Below are positions 1-13,215 of a DNA stretch of 64,000 nucleotides, piece by piece (the first letter of the stretch is position 1; every line of letters starts with the position of its first letter). The stretch comes from Zeus faber. Taxonomy: Eukaryota; Chordata; Actinopteri; Zeiformes; Zeidae. The stretch covers positions 18,761,636 to 18,825,635 of the forward strand of contig OY482851.1 in NCBI GenBank assembly GCA_960531495.1, written 5' to 3'. A program made the position numbers and the translations under genes. The notes beneath the pieces were generated by a model. That model worked only from the letters and a program-made list of their open reading frames with translations. It did not search any database and was not told where the DNA came from.

Positions 1-438
1 GTCAGCTCTTGAAAACACGAGGACTCGATGGAAAGCAACAAGAAAAGCACTTAACATCGCAGCGAGAGCCAAAGCGTCCATTTGCTGCTGGCTCGGCCCC
101 TTCCGAGAGGCAAAGGGGAAGGTTGGAAGGCTTTTTTCGGGGCATTTTAAAACATTTTTAATAGTGGGCGTATGGCTACAATATATACACACAAAATGTT
201 GTTTCCTGAAAAAATGATTCAAAGCGTAATCAGCAGGATGATTGCTTTACGCTGCAGGCGGTGGATTCGAGGGCTCGACATCACAACATCAGATCATCAA
301 ATTTTGACAATTATTTGCTGTTATAGCGACTCGGTAACATCAAGGTAACAACAAGGTGCCCTGCGCTGGGCACACGCTGCTACGTGTATGGGCACTTGGC
401 ACTCACGCCAGGCGGGGCATCTGGTCGGGTGCGGTGGG
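1..438. other. Unassigned flank
   Basis: Positions 1-380 are unremarkable mixed-composition DNA with no convincing exon or repeat. GC content rises sharply from about 385, shortly before the inverted repeat arm that begins near 439. The open frames here are GC-rich by-products without recognisable domains. Confidence 0.5.
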
Positions 439-1535
<1,097 letters not shown>

Positions 1536-1562
1536 AAAAAAAAATTCTCTATTTGTTTTTGT

Positions 1563-2045
1563 CTGCCAGCAGGCTTGGCATACCACACAGGCTATTTGTA
1601 TGCCATGGCATCCAAGAGTTAATCTGCAAGTGTAGTTAGACTTCTAAACCTGCAATGCCACTCTTCATTCATTAATAACTGCTTGCAATAGGGATGTGGG
1701 ATGACAAGAGCAGAGCCTTTTTGTTATACAAGACACATACATCCCCCCCTTTGGAGAACGATCTTAGCATGTTTTGGTCTATAAAACAAAAAACAGCCAT
1801 CCTCACTACTCCAAGAGGGGGGAATCACCACGGGCGAGACGGATAAACATAGAGACAAACAACAATATGTACTTGACAAAACATGAACTTAGAAACATCA
1901 GACGGCAACATGTATTTGAAAAAACGTGTTTAATTAAGTAGACGAAATTTCGAACAGCGATTCGGCACGTGTCAGTTGTGGCGGTAAAGGGAGAAGGATG
2001 TAATCAGGAAGGTGTTCGGGGGAGTGTGGAGCAGATTCTGGTAGT

Positions 2046-2079
<34 letters not shown>

Positions 2080-2582
2080 CTGTGTGTGTGTGTGTGTGAG
2101 TGCGTGCATGTGCGTGTGCGAGCGTGCGTGCGCGTGTGTGTGTGTGTGTGTGTGTGTGATGTGTCCACTGGTGCGTGCACAGGACTTGTCCCAATTAGTT
2201 CTGGTGTATGTTGTCAGAGCTGTATATTAGCATCTCCAAGCAAGCCTCACGGCCGCCCACGAGTCCCGCGGCCATACACTGCAGACACCCCACGACCTCA
2301 ACAAAGCTTCGAGCACCATGCCCTGCAGCCGCAGAAGACCCCTCCAACCCACAGAGAAGCCGGGGGCTCGCCGATCAACCACCTACGCATGACCCTGAGG
2401 TGAATAAACCAGTCCCAGAGAGCACAAAGTCACCCTGCACCCCTGAGGCGTACACAAACAACTCACCCCCACATGCAGGCACGAGTTGCACCCGCAAGCA
2501 CAGAACCCGAGCCGCAGAACCACCCCGACAGACCGACACCCCGTCAGGACCGCCCCCGACGCAAGGGCGAGGCCCGCCATAC
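1563..2582 (-). repeat. Right arm of the large inverted repeat
   Basis: Read on the minus strand, this region repeats the order of parts in the left arm: GC-rich section (2582-2240), linker ending in CCAGTGGACAC, CA/TG array (2158-2047), then AT-richer sequence down to about 1563. Many point differences and small gaps separate the arms, so the duplication is not recent, or two family members inserted head to head. The spacer at the centre of symmetry (about 1536-1562) is an A-run and T-rich sequence. Confidence 0.75.
2047..2158. repeat. Interrupted (TG)n microsatellite
   Basis: TG repeats broken by CG, CA and AG variants. They hold the same position in this arm as the (CA)n array at 907-1012 holds in the other arm. 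Confidence 0.95.
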
Positions 2583-4127
2583 AATCTCAAATCTCATATC
2601 TACTCATGCTGAAATAAGATGTAGCTTGGCTTGTGGAGCTTGTTCTGTCGGACAACCCGACGGCGCCACGTACTTCCACGCTCTTATGGGCCGGCCGGAT
2701 TAAGCAGCCGCAATCCCTCCTGTCCGACCTGCTTTGCTGCCTGCCTTCCTGTGTTGCTGCGTTGCAGTGCATGTTTGCTGTAGACCTCGCTGGGAGTGGT
2801 GAGACACTCCAAACTCAAATGATGGCAAATAAATAAAGATACTTTTACTGTAAATTAAATCCAAGCATTGTGACAAAACTGTGACAAAATTCACAAATGT
2901 TTTACAATTGTACAACTTAATTTCCCAATTTTGGTTTCCCAAGTCGAGGACACCTATATATTAAATATGTGTTTACAAATTCAAGAACTTTTGTTTTGAA
3001 ATGATGCTGGCAAAGAGCTCGAGGTCTTCACATGTCCTACAACATTTAGACCCAATTGAAATTTGTCCCGGGTCATATTTGAACGGAACATTTCAAGAAA
3101 AAAAACAGGAAGAAAGATTACCCGGCCCCTGTTTCTTTCCCGAGATCTTACAGAACCCATACAGTATTACACATAATGACACATAGATGTAATTTGTAAT
3201 TTGTAGTTATACTAAATTGTACAGAATGCAGAATTGTGTTGTGCTTGTCCGGTAGGCCTGTTTCTAACCTCTTAGCTCATTTTTATTTGTTACTTACTTA
3301 ATTACTTTTTATTTGTTTTCAGCTTTTTTATTGGTTTATCTTTATTCCTCCTTGCTTTAACATTATGAATTCTATTTCTGAGGTGAATCACTTTGAATCA
3401 CCCTTGTGTGTGAATCATGCTCTACAGATAAACTTGCCTCATGTAATTGGGGATTGTAGCATTAAAACGTCTTCCGTGGAGACAGGAAACAATGAAACTC
3501 ACCCCTGTCACTGATGGGACAGAGGCATTTTGGATTGTGGCGGCGAGAGGAAAACGAAATGAAGCTGATGGATTTCTGCAGCTGCCGAAAATGAAGTGTG
3601 GGCTGTGATTGTGGTTGAGGAAAGGAATTAAGTTTAAGGAAGGTAGAGGTGGAAATGGAGGCGGAGCGGGAGGAGGAGGGTAAAAAGGGAATGATATATT
3701 CAAATGTTTCCCTGGCTGGTGGATGAGTGCTGTCGCTACTACTGTGAGATAAATGGAGGTGGCAGTGTTACTCCTTCAACTCATCTTAATCCTGTAACAC
3801 TCTGGAGGAGAAGGAGGTATTATTTATATTGAGATATAAAAAGGCGTATCTCCTGCGAGCAAGACAGTAATACATGAAGCAGAAACAAAATGGGTTAGGT
3901 AAATATTGCAACTTGCTTGTTTTGAACCGCTTCCTTGTGAAATCAAACCATGAGTTTGTTAATAGGTTAATACGTTTTAACGGCGTGAACTCAAAGAGTG
4001 TGGGGTGTTGAAGGAGGAGCACTTCACCGATATAGTATAAACTCTTTATAGTATAAACCCCTGTGTGTGTGCGGTGAGGGCCAAAACAGGCTTTCAGGAC
4101 TTGAAAGCCTTGGAAGTCAACACTACC
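2583..4127. other. Intergenic stretch, nothing recognised
   Basis: AT-rich DNA with a purine-rich stretch near 3600-3690. No exon, RNA gene or clear transposon was seen on either strand. The short open frames show no domain or codon-use signal. Confidence 0.4.
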
Positions 4128-4618
4128 AGAGCAGTTTTTCTCAACCCTTTTTTTCTACTATGGCCTTTAACTACCAGGAGTCTTCACTTTCAGTCGAGAG
4201 AGTTTAGTTGTTGGCAGGGGCGTTGCTAGGATGCAAAGACTTGAGAGGCTTCGGCCAAGCAGGCTCTAGACATTTTGCGGCTCTAGGCAAACTGTCGAAG
4301 GGGGGGGGCGGCTGATGTGGGTGTAAGAGAGTAACGGAGAAAGTGTCACCATTACTCATGGTGCTTGTTTTGTTCCGTAAGGAAACAGAGTAAAATAAAA
4401 TAACCTTCATCTAAAATAAAAGCACGCTGTTTCGGCAGGCCGATTGTGGGCGCGCAGTTGGTACCGCTAAAGAGGGAGCGATCGGGGGCTAATAAATAGC
4501 CATAAAAAATTCGAAGACGAAGCCCTGGATGCCCAACCCTAACAAAAGTTGGTGCTCTTGTTGGCTGGAACTGATGAATTAGTACAACCTTGCAATTTTG
4601 ATCTTGCAACGCAAGAGC
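4128..4618 (+). mobile_element. Fossil hAT-type non-autonomous element (family A, copy 1), with a second repeat nested inside
   Basis: The left end carries GAGCAGTTTTTCTCAACC, close to the vertebrate hAT terminal repeat CAGTGGTTCTCAACC. The right part (about 4562-4618) matches three other copies in the window (about 48572-48630 plus; 49137-49225 minus; 58487-58618 minus), all sharing the motif TGATCTTGCAAC or a variant. Between about 4215 and 4500 lies another repeat that begins CAGGGGCGTTGCTAGG and resembles 16740-17000. No transposase frame is present. Confidence 0.5.
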
Positions 4619-4828
4619 AAATTTCCATTATTTAATCATGAAGTGGAAGCCTCCTTTGAAATTCTCACCAAGCAAGAAAAACATCCCCAGGAAGGATTTT
4701 CCCTGTGTTTTTGTCGCTTGAAAGCTTTTGAACTACGAACGATCAATGTCAACAAGGCATCAGATGTTCTGAGTAATGTAAAAACACACTTCATAGAACA
4801 TTCCTCCAGACGACGACAGCCTTTGTTG

Positions 4829-4860
4829 ATCGAGTGGCATTCCATCGAATGCCACTCGAT
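4829..4860. repeat. Perfect hairpin, 14-bp arms
   Basis: ATCGAGTGGCATTC at 4829-4842 is followed by the 4-base loop CATC and its exact reverse complement at 4847-4860. It could extrude as a small cruciform or fold in RNA. No flanking gene explains it. It may be the end of a palindromic mobile element. Confidence 0.85.
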
Positions 4861-5621
4861 GTAATTAGCAGCGTCTCGCCGATTGAGCTCATCAAAAAGT
4901 CCAGTGCTTGAGTGGTTGCTGGTTAAAACATGATATCGCACATAAAACAAAAACGACGAGATTGAAATTGATTTAGGGGGGACTGGTTTACTAATTATTC
5001 CGCCGACAGCCTTGTTCCTCGGGCGGACTCTCCGGGAAAAAAAATCAGTGGGGAACGTCGCAACATGGGCTGACGTTGTCACGAGGCGTAGCGGCCATCG
5101 CCGCCTCTTGGAACAAGAGGAGCGGGGCAGTTGGTCCTGAGACAGAGGATGAGCCGCTCGAGAGGCCCCCGAGGTGAGCATCCCATCCTTGTCCTGAAAC
5201 AAAGGCGGAGGGGTTGTGAATGCGCGCCGTAAATTAAAATGTCATCAATTTGCAGCGTCTTATCGGAGACACGCAGACAGCTCCTAAATGTGGGCGTGTG
5301 AGGAAGATAGAGCTTTTGTGCGGCTTCAGACACCTAGATTGGCCCCTTATCTCTTATAATAATGGGATGTATGTATACGCTCGCGACAGGACTCTGCCGC
5401 GTTCTGACAATTACACACGTTTACATTTGGTTGCATGTAATATGGTGGGGGGGGGGGGAGGGTTGTCGTTTGTGGAAAAAATGTCAACAGATATCTCATT
5501 AAAAGGGAGTAAATTAGGTTTTTCGTGATCACTAGCTTGGGTGGATTCACAACCTTTTCACTTTGCATTACCGCCGCCGCCACCTCAGTGTGCATGTATC
5601 GGAGCCTATGCATGTATAATG
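4861..5621. other. Unassigned stretch
   Basis: Mixed-composition DNA with a G-run at about 5443-5458. No exon or repeat was recognised. Confidence 0.4.
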
Positions 5622-5653
5622 AACACACACACACACACACACACACGCACGCA

Positions 5654-5704
<51 letters not shown>
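5622..5704. repeat. (AC)n microsatellite with GC-containing interruptions
   Basis: CA repeats interrupted by ACGC units near 5647-5659. The open frames on both strands across it are artefacts. Confidence 0.96.
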
Positions 5705-5706
<2 letters not shown>

Positions 5707-7029
5707 TCAAATTCCGAATCCCTTATTTTAACTTTAACAGCGACGTGCGGCTCAGCTAGGGCTAATGTGGGAACATAATTGGATGGAGGACGAATGAAGA
5801 TTCCTCTTTTGGCAACTGGGCCATCAATGCATACTGCGTAATTTGGCATATTAGGGGTTAAAAAGAGATTTTCATAGACGTCTCATTTATGTCCGAGGAG
5901 CCCCAGGGGTCCAACCGGATGATGGGAGAGATTCCAGATTCTCCAGCGGGTGGAGTACACCGGTATCACTGGAATATGTCACCGTATATCATTTTTAAAT
6001 GGAGTGCTTTTCCCCTTCAGTTACCCACCCAAGGACCTCAATTAAATCGCTCTTTCCCCGGTAGAGCTGCCAAACACCACGTATCAGCAGAAGCTGCTTG
6101 GCAGAGACGGGACATCGGGGTAATAACAACAAATAAAGAAGCCCCCCCACAACCACCGCCACCAAAAAAAAATTAAAAAGGAGTCTATGATGTGTTTCAG
6201 ATGGAGATTTATCAGATACACGGATTGACTCGGCAAATTGGTGTGAAGTTTTGGCAAAGGGATGAGGGGTGACAGCGAAAATGTGAAGAGGCTTTCCTCC
6301 CCTTTACAATATGATGAGATAATCGACCCAGATAGACATTTCAGTTTGGCCTCGATTAGCGAAGACCGAGACCTAACAAACCTCCCTCATCACCGGCTTC
6401 TGGAGGCTCCGCTCTGTCTGACCCCTCGTCAACATGGAGTCGCCCTGGCTCTGGAAGCGCCGGGCCACGATGGCGGCGCCCCTGCTGCCGCTTGCACGCC
6501 GGGCGATACGTTCACCCCCGACAAGCTCAGTGATGGCGGGGATGGGATGGTGTCGGGATGGGGTTTGGACGCGGCCAAGACCGTTTATCCTGCCAGGCGG
6601 CTGAGCGGCGGCCAGCCAGCCTCGCCGGCCAGCCAGCCTCGCCGGCGTGCAAGGAGGAGGTCGCGCTAGGTGGCTTGACCTCGGCAGACGAGAACACGGG
6701 TGTGAGTGTCGACAGCTGCCGGGGGCAGGTGCCGCCGCTTGGAGAGGGGCGGCGGGCTTTTAACCGCGCTTGTTATTGGGGGTTTGGGGCTGTCGAGGCA
6801 GCTCTCGGACGGAACTTATAGCAGCGCGCGCGCTGTGTTTTTAAAGCCCGGAACAGCCTCGCCGGCTCTGCCTCGCCAAGCGGCTTTTATTGAAATGAAA
6901 TGAACTAGCGTGACCGCCACCTCTTCACAGTTCCTCATGTGGAGGAGTGAGAAGAGTGTTTTGTTGTTCCTCTCGGTGCCATTTTTCACTTGTTTACTTT
7001 CTTCGTCGTGTACGCAAACCAGATGACAC
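5705..7029. other. GC-rich intergenic segment
   Basis: The segment about 6400-6870 is clearly GC- and CpG-richer than its surroundings and contains a short tandem duplication of CCAGCCAGCCTCGCCGG-like sequence near 6610-6646. It could be a CpG island or a decayed exon, but no frame shows a domain or good splice context, so no gene is called. Confidence 0.35.
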
Positions 7030-7040
7030 CCACACACACA

Positions 7041-7092
<52 letters not shown>

Positions 7093-7110
7093 CACACGCA
7101 CGCACGCAGG

Positions 7111-7145
<35 letters not shown>
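7030..7145. repeat. (CA)n microsatellite, interrupted
   Basis: Long CA array with AAC, ACGC and AGGC interruptions. Confidence 0.96.
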
Positions 7146-7148
<3 letters not shown>

Positions 7149-9945
7149 GAGACGGCCGAATGTACTCGCATTACACGCAAGGGCACGGTATGGTAGCGAG
7201 CAGGATACTCGCTGACTGATTCATCCGGCGTGTTTATGACGAAAAGGAGGGGGAAAGGACACGTTTAATGAGGCCCATTCTGCGTCCAATAACTTGTCAC
7301 ATGAATAAATAATGTGGTAGTCAATTTAAGATCAGGACAATGAAATGCAATGTAACCTCAGACACAATGATGAAAAGTATCTATTTTTACACTAATGGAG
7401 GCATGAAACCGCAAAGATCCAGTTTTAAATTGTCTACTACATGAGACATTTTCTCGAGTAATTGAACAGTTTCTCTGTGGGAAATTCTGCTTCTTCCTGG
7501 GTTTCTTTTATTTCAGGCAGATAAACACACGTGTCACTGATCACAGATGGGAATGACAACCATGTGAGAGTCTTTTTCAAGTGTCCAGCGAGCTGCTAAA
7601 TGCACTAAACGGCGCAGGCTCTCGTCTTCTCGACCGGAGTTGTTCGACATCCTTTTTAGTTATCCTTGCGGATCTCCAGTCTTCTTGGGTCCCGGAGTCG
7701 GTCTCAGAACTCCGCCGGGATTTGTACGATCGGTCATTCCGCGGCCATCAGTCACTGCGATGTCGACTTTACTGGCATATACAGAATACTGTGATGTCAG
7801 TGCACAGGCAGGTCCAAACTGTCCATTCTTCTGCACATTCGTTTTTTTTTTTTTCATACAAGAGCTCCACAGAGCGCGCCGGAGAGTGCTCCTCCCACAG
7901 CCGAATCAACTGCGAATATCATATTTGCCTCAGTCGCCATGGTGGTGAATCTGATGTTGAAAGGGTTCATTTGCGTCTCCATGGACTCTGATTGCAGATT
8001 GACTATATCTGGAATCCAGGAATCAAAGCAATTTCCTCCCCCAATCAAAACCCTCCACCATATATTCTTGTTAATTATTTCTAGTCTCCAAAACTTTAGA
8101 CCTTTATTTTCTCCTATATTTGGCCTTGATGCATCCAGGGCTTTCTCTCTGTCGCTCTCATTTCGGTCTTTGTTTGTTTTTGTGCGCAGCTTAAACACCA
8201 CTGCCTGATAAGATTCAGAGTCCTAACAGATGGCGACCAAATGTCAAACTTCAGTTCGGACGGACGAAGGTAGATTGTCCGAAGCTTATCAGCAAGACAA
8301 GGCGGAGTCCAAACGTCAAATAAATATGGGGGAAAAAAACCATTCTGTAGTAAGAGAATATAATGGAGGTAGAACGGATCGAAGTGAACATTGTTTGTTT
8401 GTTTTCAAATGTTTCGTTTTTGCGTTAGGATTATTCGACACACTTAGTGTTGTAATATATATGCATAATTCAGCACATATATAACATACATATATATAAA
8501 TATATACATTATTTATATCTATATTCAAAATGATTATTCCCATTTTTTTTTTTTTTTTTGTTACTATTGTTTCTTCATTAACATTAAACACTGACTGTAA
8601 TGCAATGTGTGGCTTCTGCATAAGACATTGAATCCTATTAGATTAATAGTCATTTTCCTTCTCGCCCTCTCACTGTCCTTCTCTCATTCCCGGTGTGGAT
8701 TTTGAGTTATTACTTTGACTTTAAATGAAAGTCCGCCATTGTGTTGTGGCATCCTCTTTTCATGTTGCAGAGTCTGCACTGAAGGGGAAAAAAAGGTTAA
8801 ATACTGAATCCTCCAGACTTGATAGAATTTCCTATCAATTTGATATGTGTGTTGATGTGTGTGTTGCATATTTCATCGAATTATTAAACAAAAATACATT
8901 TTTTGCCACCCTGTTGAATCTGGGGGAGATTCTATAATTCTAAGGTTGAATAAACGATCACAGTAATTATCATGACAAGGGAAATCTAATCCCCTTTATC
9001 AAAAACGGTAAAGGATGTTGCTCATTAAACAAAAAAGACAAAAAAAAAAGATGTAATTCAAGGACGTTAGCCTCAAGTGTAATATTTTCTTTTGGTGAAA
9101 GATTCCATTAGTTAACGGCAGAATGTGTTTGAAATACATTCTGATAGTCAGTGATGGCTGTGATATCAGAATAGCACTGTCGATTTCAGTAATTATTGAA
9201 TTAAGTACATACAGTAGGAAAGTACAGTAGGAAATATTGTAAATGCATATAACGCATACATTTATCCAGTGTACATCATCACACTTTGTATATTCTGAAT
9301 ATTTTTATATATTCTATTTCTGTTCTGTTTTGTTGGCTATTTCTTTATATATGGCTATTTCAATTATATTTTTATTTTTTCAGACTCAAATGCAACAATC
9401 CTGATTCTGAAACCGATTCTGAATCTGATTTCATCCATCTACAGTAGATAGATTTTCAAGCAAGAACAACCAGTGCAAACACCGGAAGTCTTCCATGGGG
9501 CTCTTTGTTATCAGTGCACACAACATAGTAAAGTCAGATAGTGTGAGACTGGAACAGATTTGAGCGGGGGCACCGGACACGTCGCGCCGACCCCGGGGGA
9601 GTCAATCTTTGTCGAGCGACGATGTCCTTTTGGGTTGCGATCACGAGTGAGATAGCGTGTTTACCATCAAGATAACGGCGACAACCTTTAAAGATCCTCC
9701 AAAGGCCACGGGATCCACGGGTCTATTATTACCAGAGGGGCTCAATTCCAGCCTCAGTGTTTTGACCACGCACTTCATCACTCAGGTTCAAGGGCATATT
9801 TCCCTGAGAGCAAGACAATGGCTCTGCCCCCAGACGGTTCAAGGGCCTATAGGATTATTGGACGGCTTCAAGCATCGACTACAAGCCTTGAGCTTGGCCC
9901 TGCAAGCTCTCTCTCACCCTCTCTCTCTTTGTCGTTCACCCACCG
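7146..9945. other. Intergenic stretch, nothing recognised
   Basis: AT-rich DNA with short A/T runs (about 7840-7855, 8544-8560) and TA-rich patches (8450-8520, 9290-9375). No coding or RNA gene signal was found on either strand. Confidence 0.4.
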
Positions 9946-9968
9946 ACACACACACACACCCACACACA

Positions 9969-10016
<48 letters not shown>
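9946..10016. repeat. (CA)n microsatellite
   Basis: CA array with a CCC and an AAA interruption near its left end. Confidence 0.96.
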
Positions 10017-10021
<5 letters not shown>

Positions 10022-10699
10022 TTGAAGTAATAACCATAAAAACCTGGCAAAACACACTGGTCCATTGGCAAAGAGGACAGGTATGATGATGATTTTTGGC
10101 CATGCTCAATTGGCAGCATTTCTTACAGCAGTATTTAGACTCCATGTTGGCACAATCACCACAGTGTTAAAAGTTTTCAAAGGGGAATGGGAAATGGTCC
10201 ATAACTAAGATTGCGATTTTTAAAATGTATTTATAATTATCAGAAAGATCAGAACATTCTCTGACCACGGGGGTTCTGAATAACGGATCGATTTCGAAGG
10301 GTTACAACAGGATCACAAACGAATGTTTGAAGGTGGATTGTCACACAAATTAAATTTCGCCATGAATCTTTTTACTCGAAGCGTGGAATCTGTCGATTGT
10401 CTGGCTCCATCCATCCATCTCCATGATCTCATTCCTGTTGGGGGAGTGGAGCCTTACAGCTTACTGGCGTACGGCAAGGTCACACCCTCCGTGGGTCCTC
10501 TGCAAGGTCACGCCACAGTCTGTAGGACAAGAAAAGACAATGGAAAACTGTTTGTGACTTCTCCTGTTGGTGTCCAAAGGGGCGACACGAAGCTTTGAGT
10601 TTGTAATCTACGCTCGTCTCTATCTGGGCAGGAAACAGAGCCAGAACCGCCATTAATTGTCGAGTTACAACCATCAGATAGTCAGAGGAAGGCAAGAGT

Positions 10700-10790
10700 G
10701 TCCGCCTGCAGTGCTCCTCTGTGGGGTCGCTCCCAGTGCAGGTTTCTCTCTCAAATCAACTCCACTGTCAGGACAGGAAACGCACACAGA
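10700..10790 (-). repeat. Dispersed repeat family C, copy 1
   Basis: On the minus strand this reads TTTCCTGTCCTGACAGTGGA, then a version of GACTTGAG..CCTGCACTGG..GC..ACTCC. It matches 18150-18240 on the plus strand closely over about 90 bases. It may be part of an unidentified SINE or LINE. Confidence 0.55.
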
Positions 10791-10964
10791 AAATACAGAA
10801 TAAAATCGTGTAGACACTTGGGGTGTAAGCGATTCGACAGGAAATGTGTGCAAAAAATACAAAAGAGTCATTTTTGTATTTCGTATATTTAAAAAAAATA
10901 TATACATTTTTTTATATGTAATTATTTAAAAATTTAAAATGTATTTAAAATATAACACACTGGG

Positions 10965-10967
<3 letters not shown>

Positions 10968-11018
<51 letters not shown>
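10968..11018. repeat. (TA)n microsatellite
   Basis: About 25 TA units, self-complementary and therefore prone to cruciform formation. Confidence 0.95.
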
Positions 11019-11019
<1 letters not shown>

Positions 11020-11880
11020 TGTATATACACTTTCTTACTGAGCATGTATGTAGCAAAATTACATTGACTCTCAAGTACCTTTTTGTCAGAATACCCTCAT
11101 CATAAACTTCAAACTGTAGATAACACCATGAGGGCACTGAATCACCCACCTTTAGAGGAAAATTTAAAAAAATGTATATATTTAATAAATAGCTAACCTC
11201 AAATTGTTTCTCTGAACTTTGTGTGACCCTTACCAGATGCTCCCCAGATTTTCTGGAATATCTTGTCATGTGTATGTCTTCCTCTCCGCCTTGAAGTCTA
11301 ATAACAAGATCCATCCGTCCATCCCCTCCCATCAAAACTGCAGGCCTTGCACAGCTTGTGCACAGCCGAAACCTTCTGAAATACAGACGATAAGAAATTC
11401 GGTAAGACATCACCGCACAGTACAACTCAAGCATACGTTCATTTACTTCACGCGAATGTACAGTATACCTTATGATAACAGTTTTTTCTTTTTTCTTTTA
11501 GTAAGAATAAAAAAAAGTTCATAATAAATAACTCTGGGTTTAGAAGTCATTTAATAGTGTTAAACGAGGTACAAATATAGAGATGTGTTTCATGTTTAAA
11601 AACTATGGAGTATTGAAATAGGTCAATGTTTTAATTTAAAAAAATGAAGAGTTCTTTTAATAATTAGCTGGTAAAACTGTGGAGCTTGAGCTGGAGTTGA
11701 ATGACGTGTTGTGGTGGGTTGGTGCTGTGGGTGTGAGTGGAGGTGGGATGAAGAAGTGAAGGGAGTGAGCGAAGGGGCGCACGTGCGTCAGGACTAATTC
11801 GTGGACTGTCAACTCCACATTCTATGATGGAATTACGTTTGCCGGTTTCGTGAGCAGCAGCAGAATCCGACACAGAGTTT
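11019..11880. other. Unassigned stretch
   Basis: AT-rich DNA with no recognised gene or repeat up to the target duplication of the hAT element. Confidence 0.4.
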
Positions 11881-12104
11881 GATTCGACCGGCGGTTCCCA
11901 ACCTATGGGCCGGGAATGGAGTAAGTGTGCCGCCAAATCATGGACAGAACACATCGATTTTATTGACAAGATAAATAAAAAATTATTAATTTCAAAAACA
12001 TTTTTAAATGTAAAAAAAGCAAAAATCATTTCATGGTATTTGTTTCTTTTAAACCTTCAAAAATGCATCATCACTGATAAATAGGACCTTATGTTCCGAG
12101 CAAG

Positions 12105-12431
12105 ATGGACGTGCACCTGTACATTTTTGAACTTGCGGTGATAATCAAAATGGATGGTTGCCTGGCATCAGGCACACTGAAAAGGAAAGGCGGACAGGCG
12201 GGACAGTCCCGCCTGTCACACAAAAGGAGAAAGGTTCGGAGAAAGTTTAGCGATGAATATTTATCACTGGGATTTTTTTGGACGGGCACGGAAGACGAAC
12301 CGTTACCGCCGTGCGTGGTGCGTTCCGAGATTTTATCAAACGAAGCTCCCAAGCCATGGAAACTGCGCTGTCCCCTCGAGACAAAATGTTTCTTTTCCAT
12401 TTTATGTGACGAGATGGGCAGCGACCATTAA
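12105..12431 (+). pseudogene. hAT transposase remnant: N-terminal BED zinc finger
   Basis: The translation contains KFSDEYLSLGFFWTG, then PLPPCVV, EILSNEAPKPWKL and PLETK. This is the order of the BED-type finger of ZBED5/FAM200-like transposases (typically CVVC, then KLRRHLETKH). The second cysteine is replaced by arginine (CVVR), and the histidine part reads RCPLETKC instead of RHLETKH, so zinc binding is lost. The frame stops at 12431, well short of a full transposase. It is one piece of the fossil transposon at 11889-13455. Confidence 0.75.
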
Positions 12432-12534
12432 GCAGCTTCTGTTACATACTGAAATGACTCTCACTGATGCGACTTTTTGAATTGCGTGATGAGGTGAGGG
12501 TGTTTTTTCTCGACACGAAGTTTGAACTCGCACA

Positions 12535-12918
12535 TCGCTTAATTGGGATGCCTGGCCGACATTTTCAGCCACTTAAATGGACTCAACCTCAGTCTCCAAG
12601 GAAAAAGATGTGACCGTGATCAATGTCCAGAATAAAATAGAAGCGACCATAAGAAAAATCAAGATGTGGGCCAGGCAGGTTGACCGGTCAAACTTTGACT
12701 CGTTCGAGAATCAGTCAGATTTTTTGACAAAGGAGGGAATGCGGCTTCCCGTCACTGTGATCCATCATGTCAAAGAGCACCTGCGTGGTCTGAGGACCAA
12801 GGCGCGCAAATACTTCCCCGTCCCAGATGTGCAGTGCAGCAGGACGGAAAACCCCTGCGCCAGCCACAGTGACCAGACCCTCGCAGGCCTGAGCGCAAAA
12901 AGAGAAGGACGGTCGTGA
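12535..12918 (+). pseudogene. hAT transposase remnant: central helical region
   Basis: A first frame gives LNGLNLSLQGK (about 12569-12603). After a one-base shift the next gives VQNKIEATIRKIKMWARQVD, then NFDSFENQSDFL and VKEHLRGLRTKARKYFP. This matches the order LNxLNLSLQG..KLxLWxxxxxxxxFxxFxxL..HLxxLxxxFxxYFP seen in ZBED5/FAM200/SCAND3-type transposases. The region between this piece and the BED finger is much shorter than in family members, so the catalytic core is largely missing. Confidence 0.75.
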
Positions 12919-12984
12919 GGATCTCTCCTGCGACGGCGCATTGAAACCGGCTTTCTCACAGAAGTACCCGACAAACATTTGGCT

Positions 12985-13215
12985 TCATGTTGCTTCCGAG
13001 TATCCCGATCTGTCCGACAGAGCCGCGCCATTTCCGATGCCTTTGCTGACAACGTATCTCTGTGAGGCGAGGCCTTTCGGCGCTTGTGGCATTGAAGACC
13101 ATATACAGGATTAAACTGAACGTTGAGCCAGATCTTCGCCTGAGACTTGTCCCTGAAGCCAGACATCAAGCATTTGGTGTCTGCCATGCAACATCAGCCT
13201 TCTCATGAGGTGAGT
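12985..13215 (+). pseudogene. hAT transposase remnant: C-terminal dimerisation motif
   Basis: In one frame the sequence reads SEYPDLSDRA then PLLTTYLCEA, the hallmark of the hAT C-terminal dimerisation domain (EYPxLSxxA..FPTTYLCExGFS). In another frame it ends KPDIKHLVSAMQHQPSH, like the usual C-terminal end (IKPDIKKL...QPSH). At least one frameshift and internal stops lie between the two, so this is a dead copy. Confidence 0.8.
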
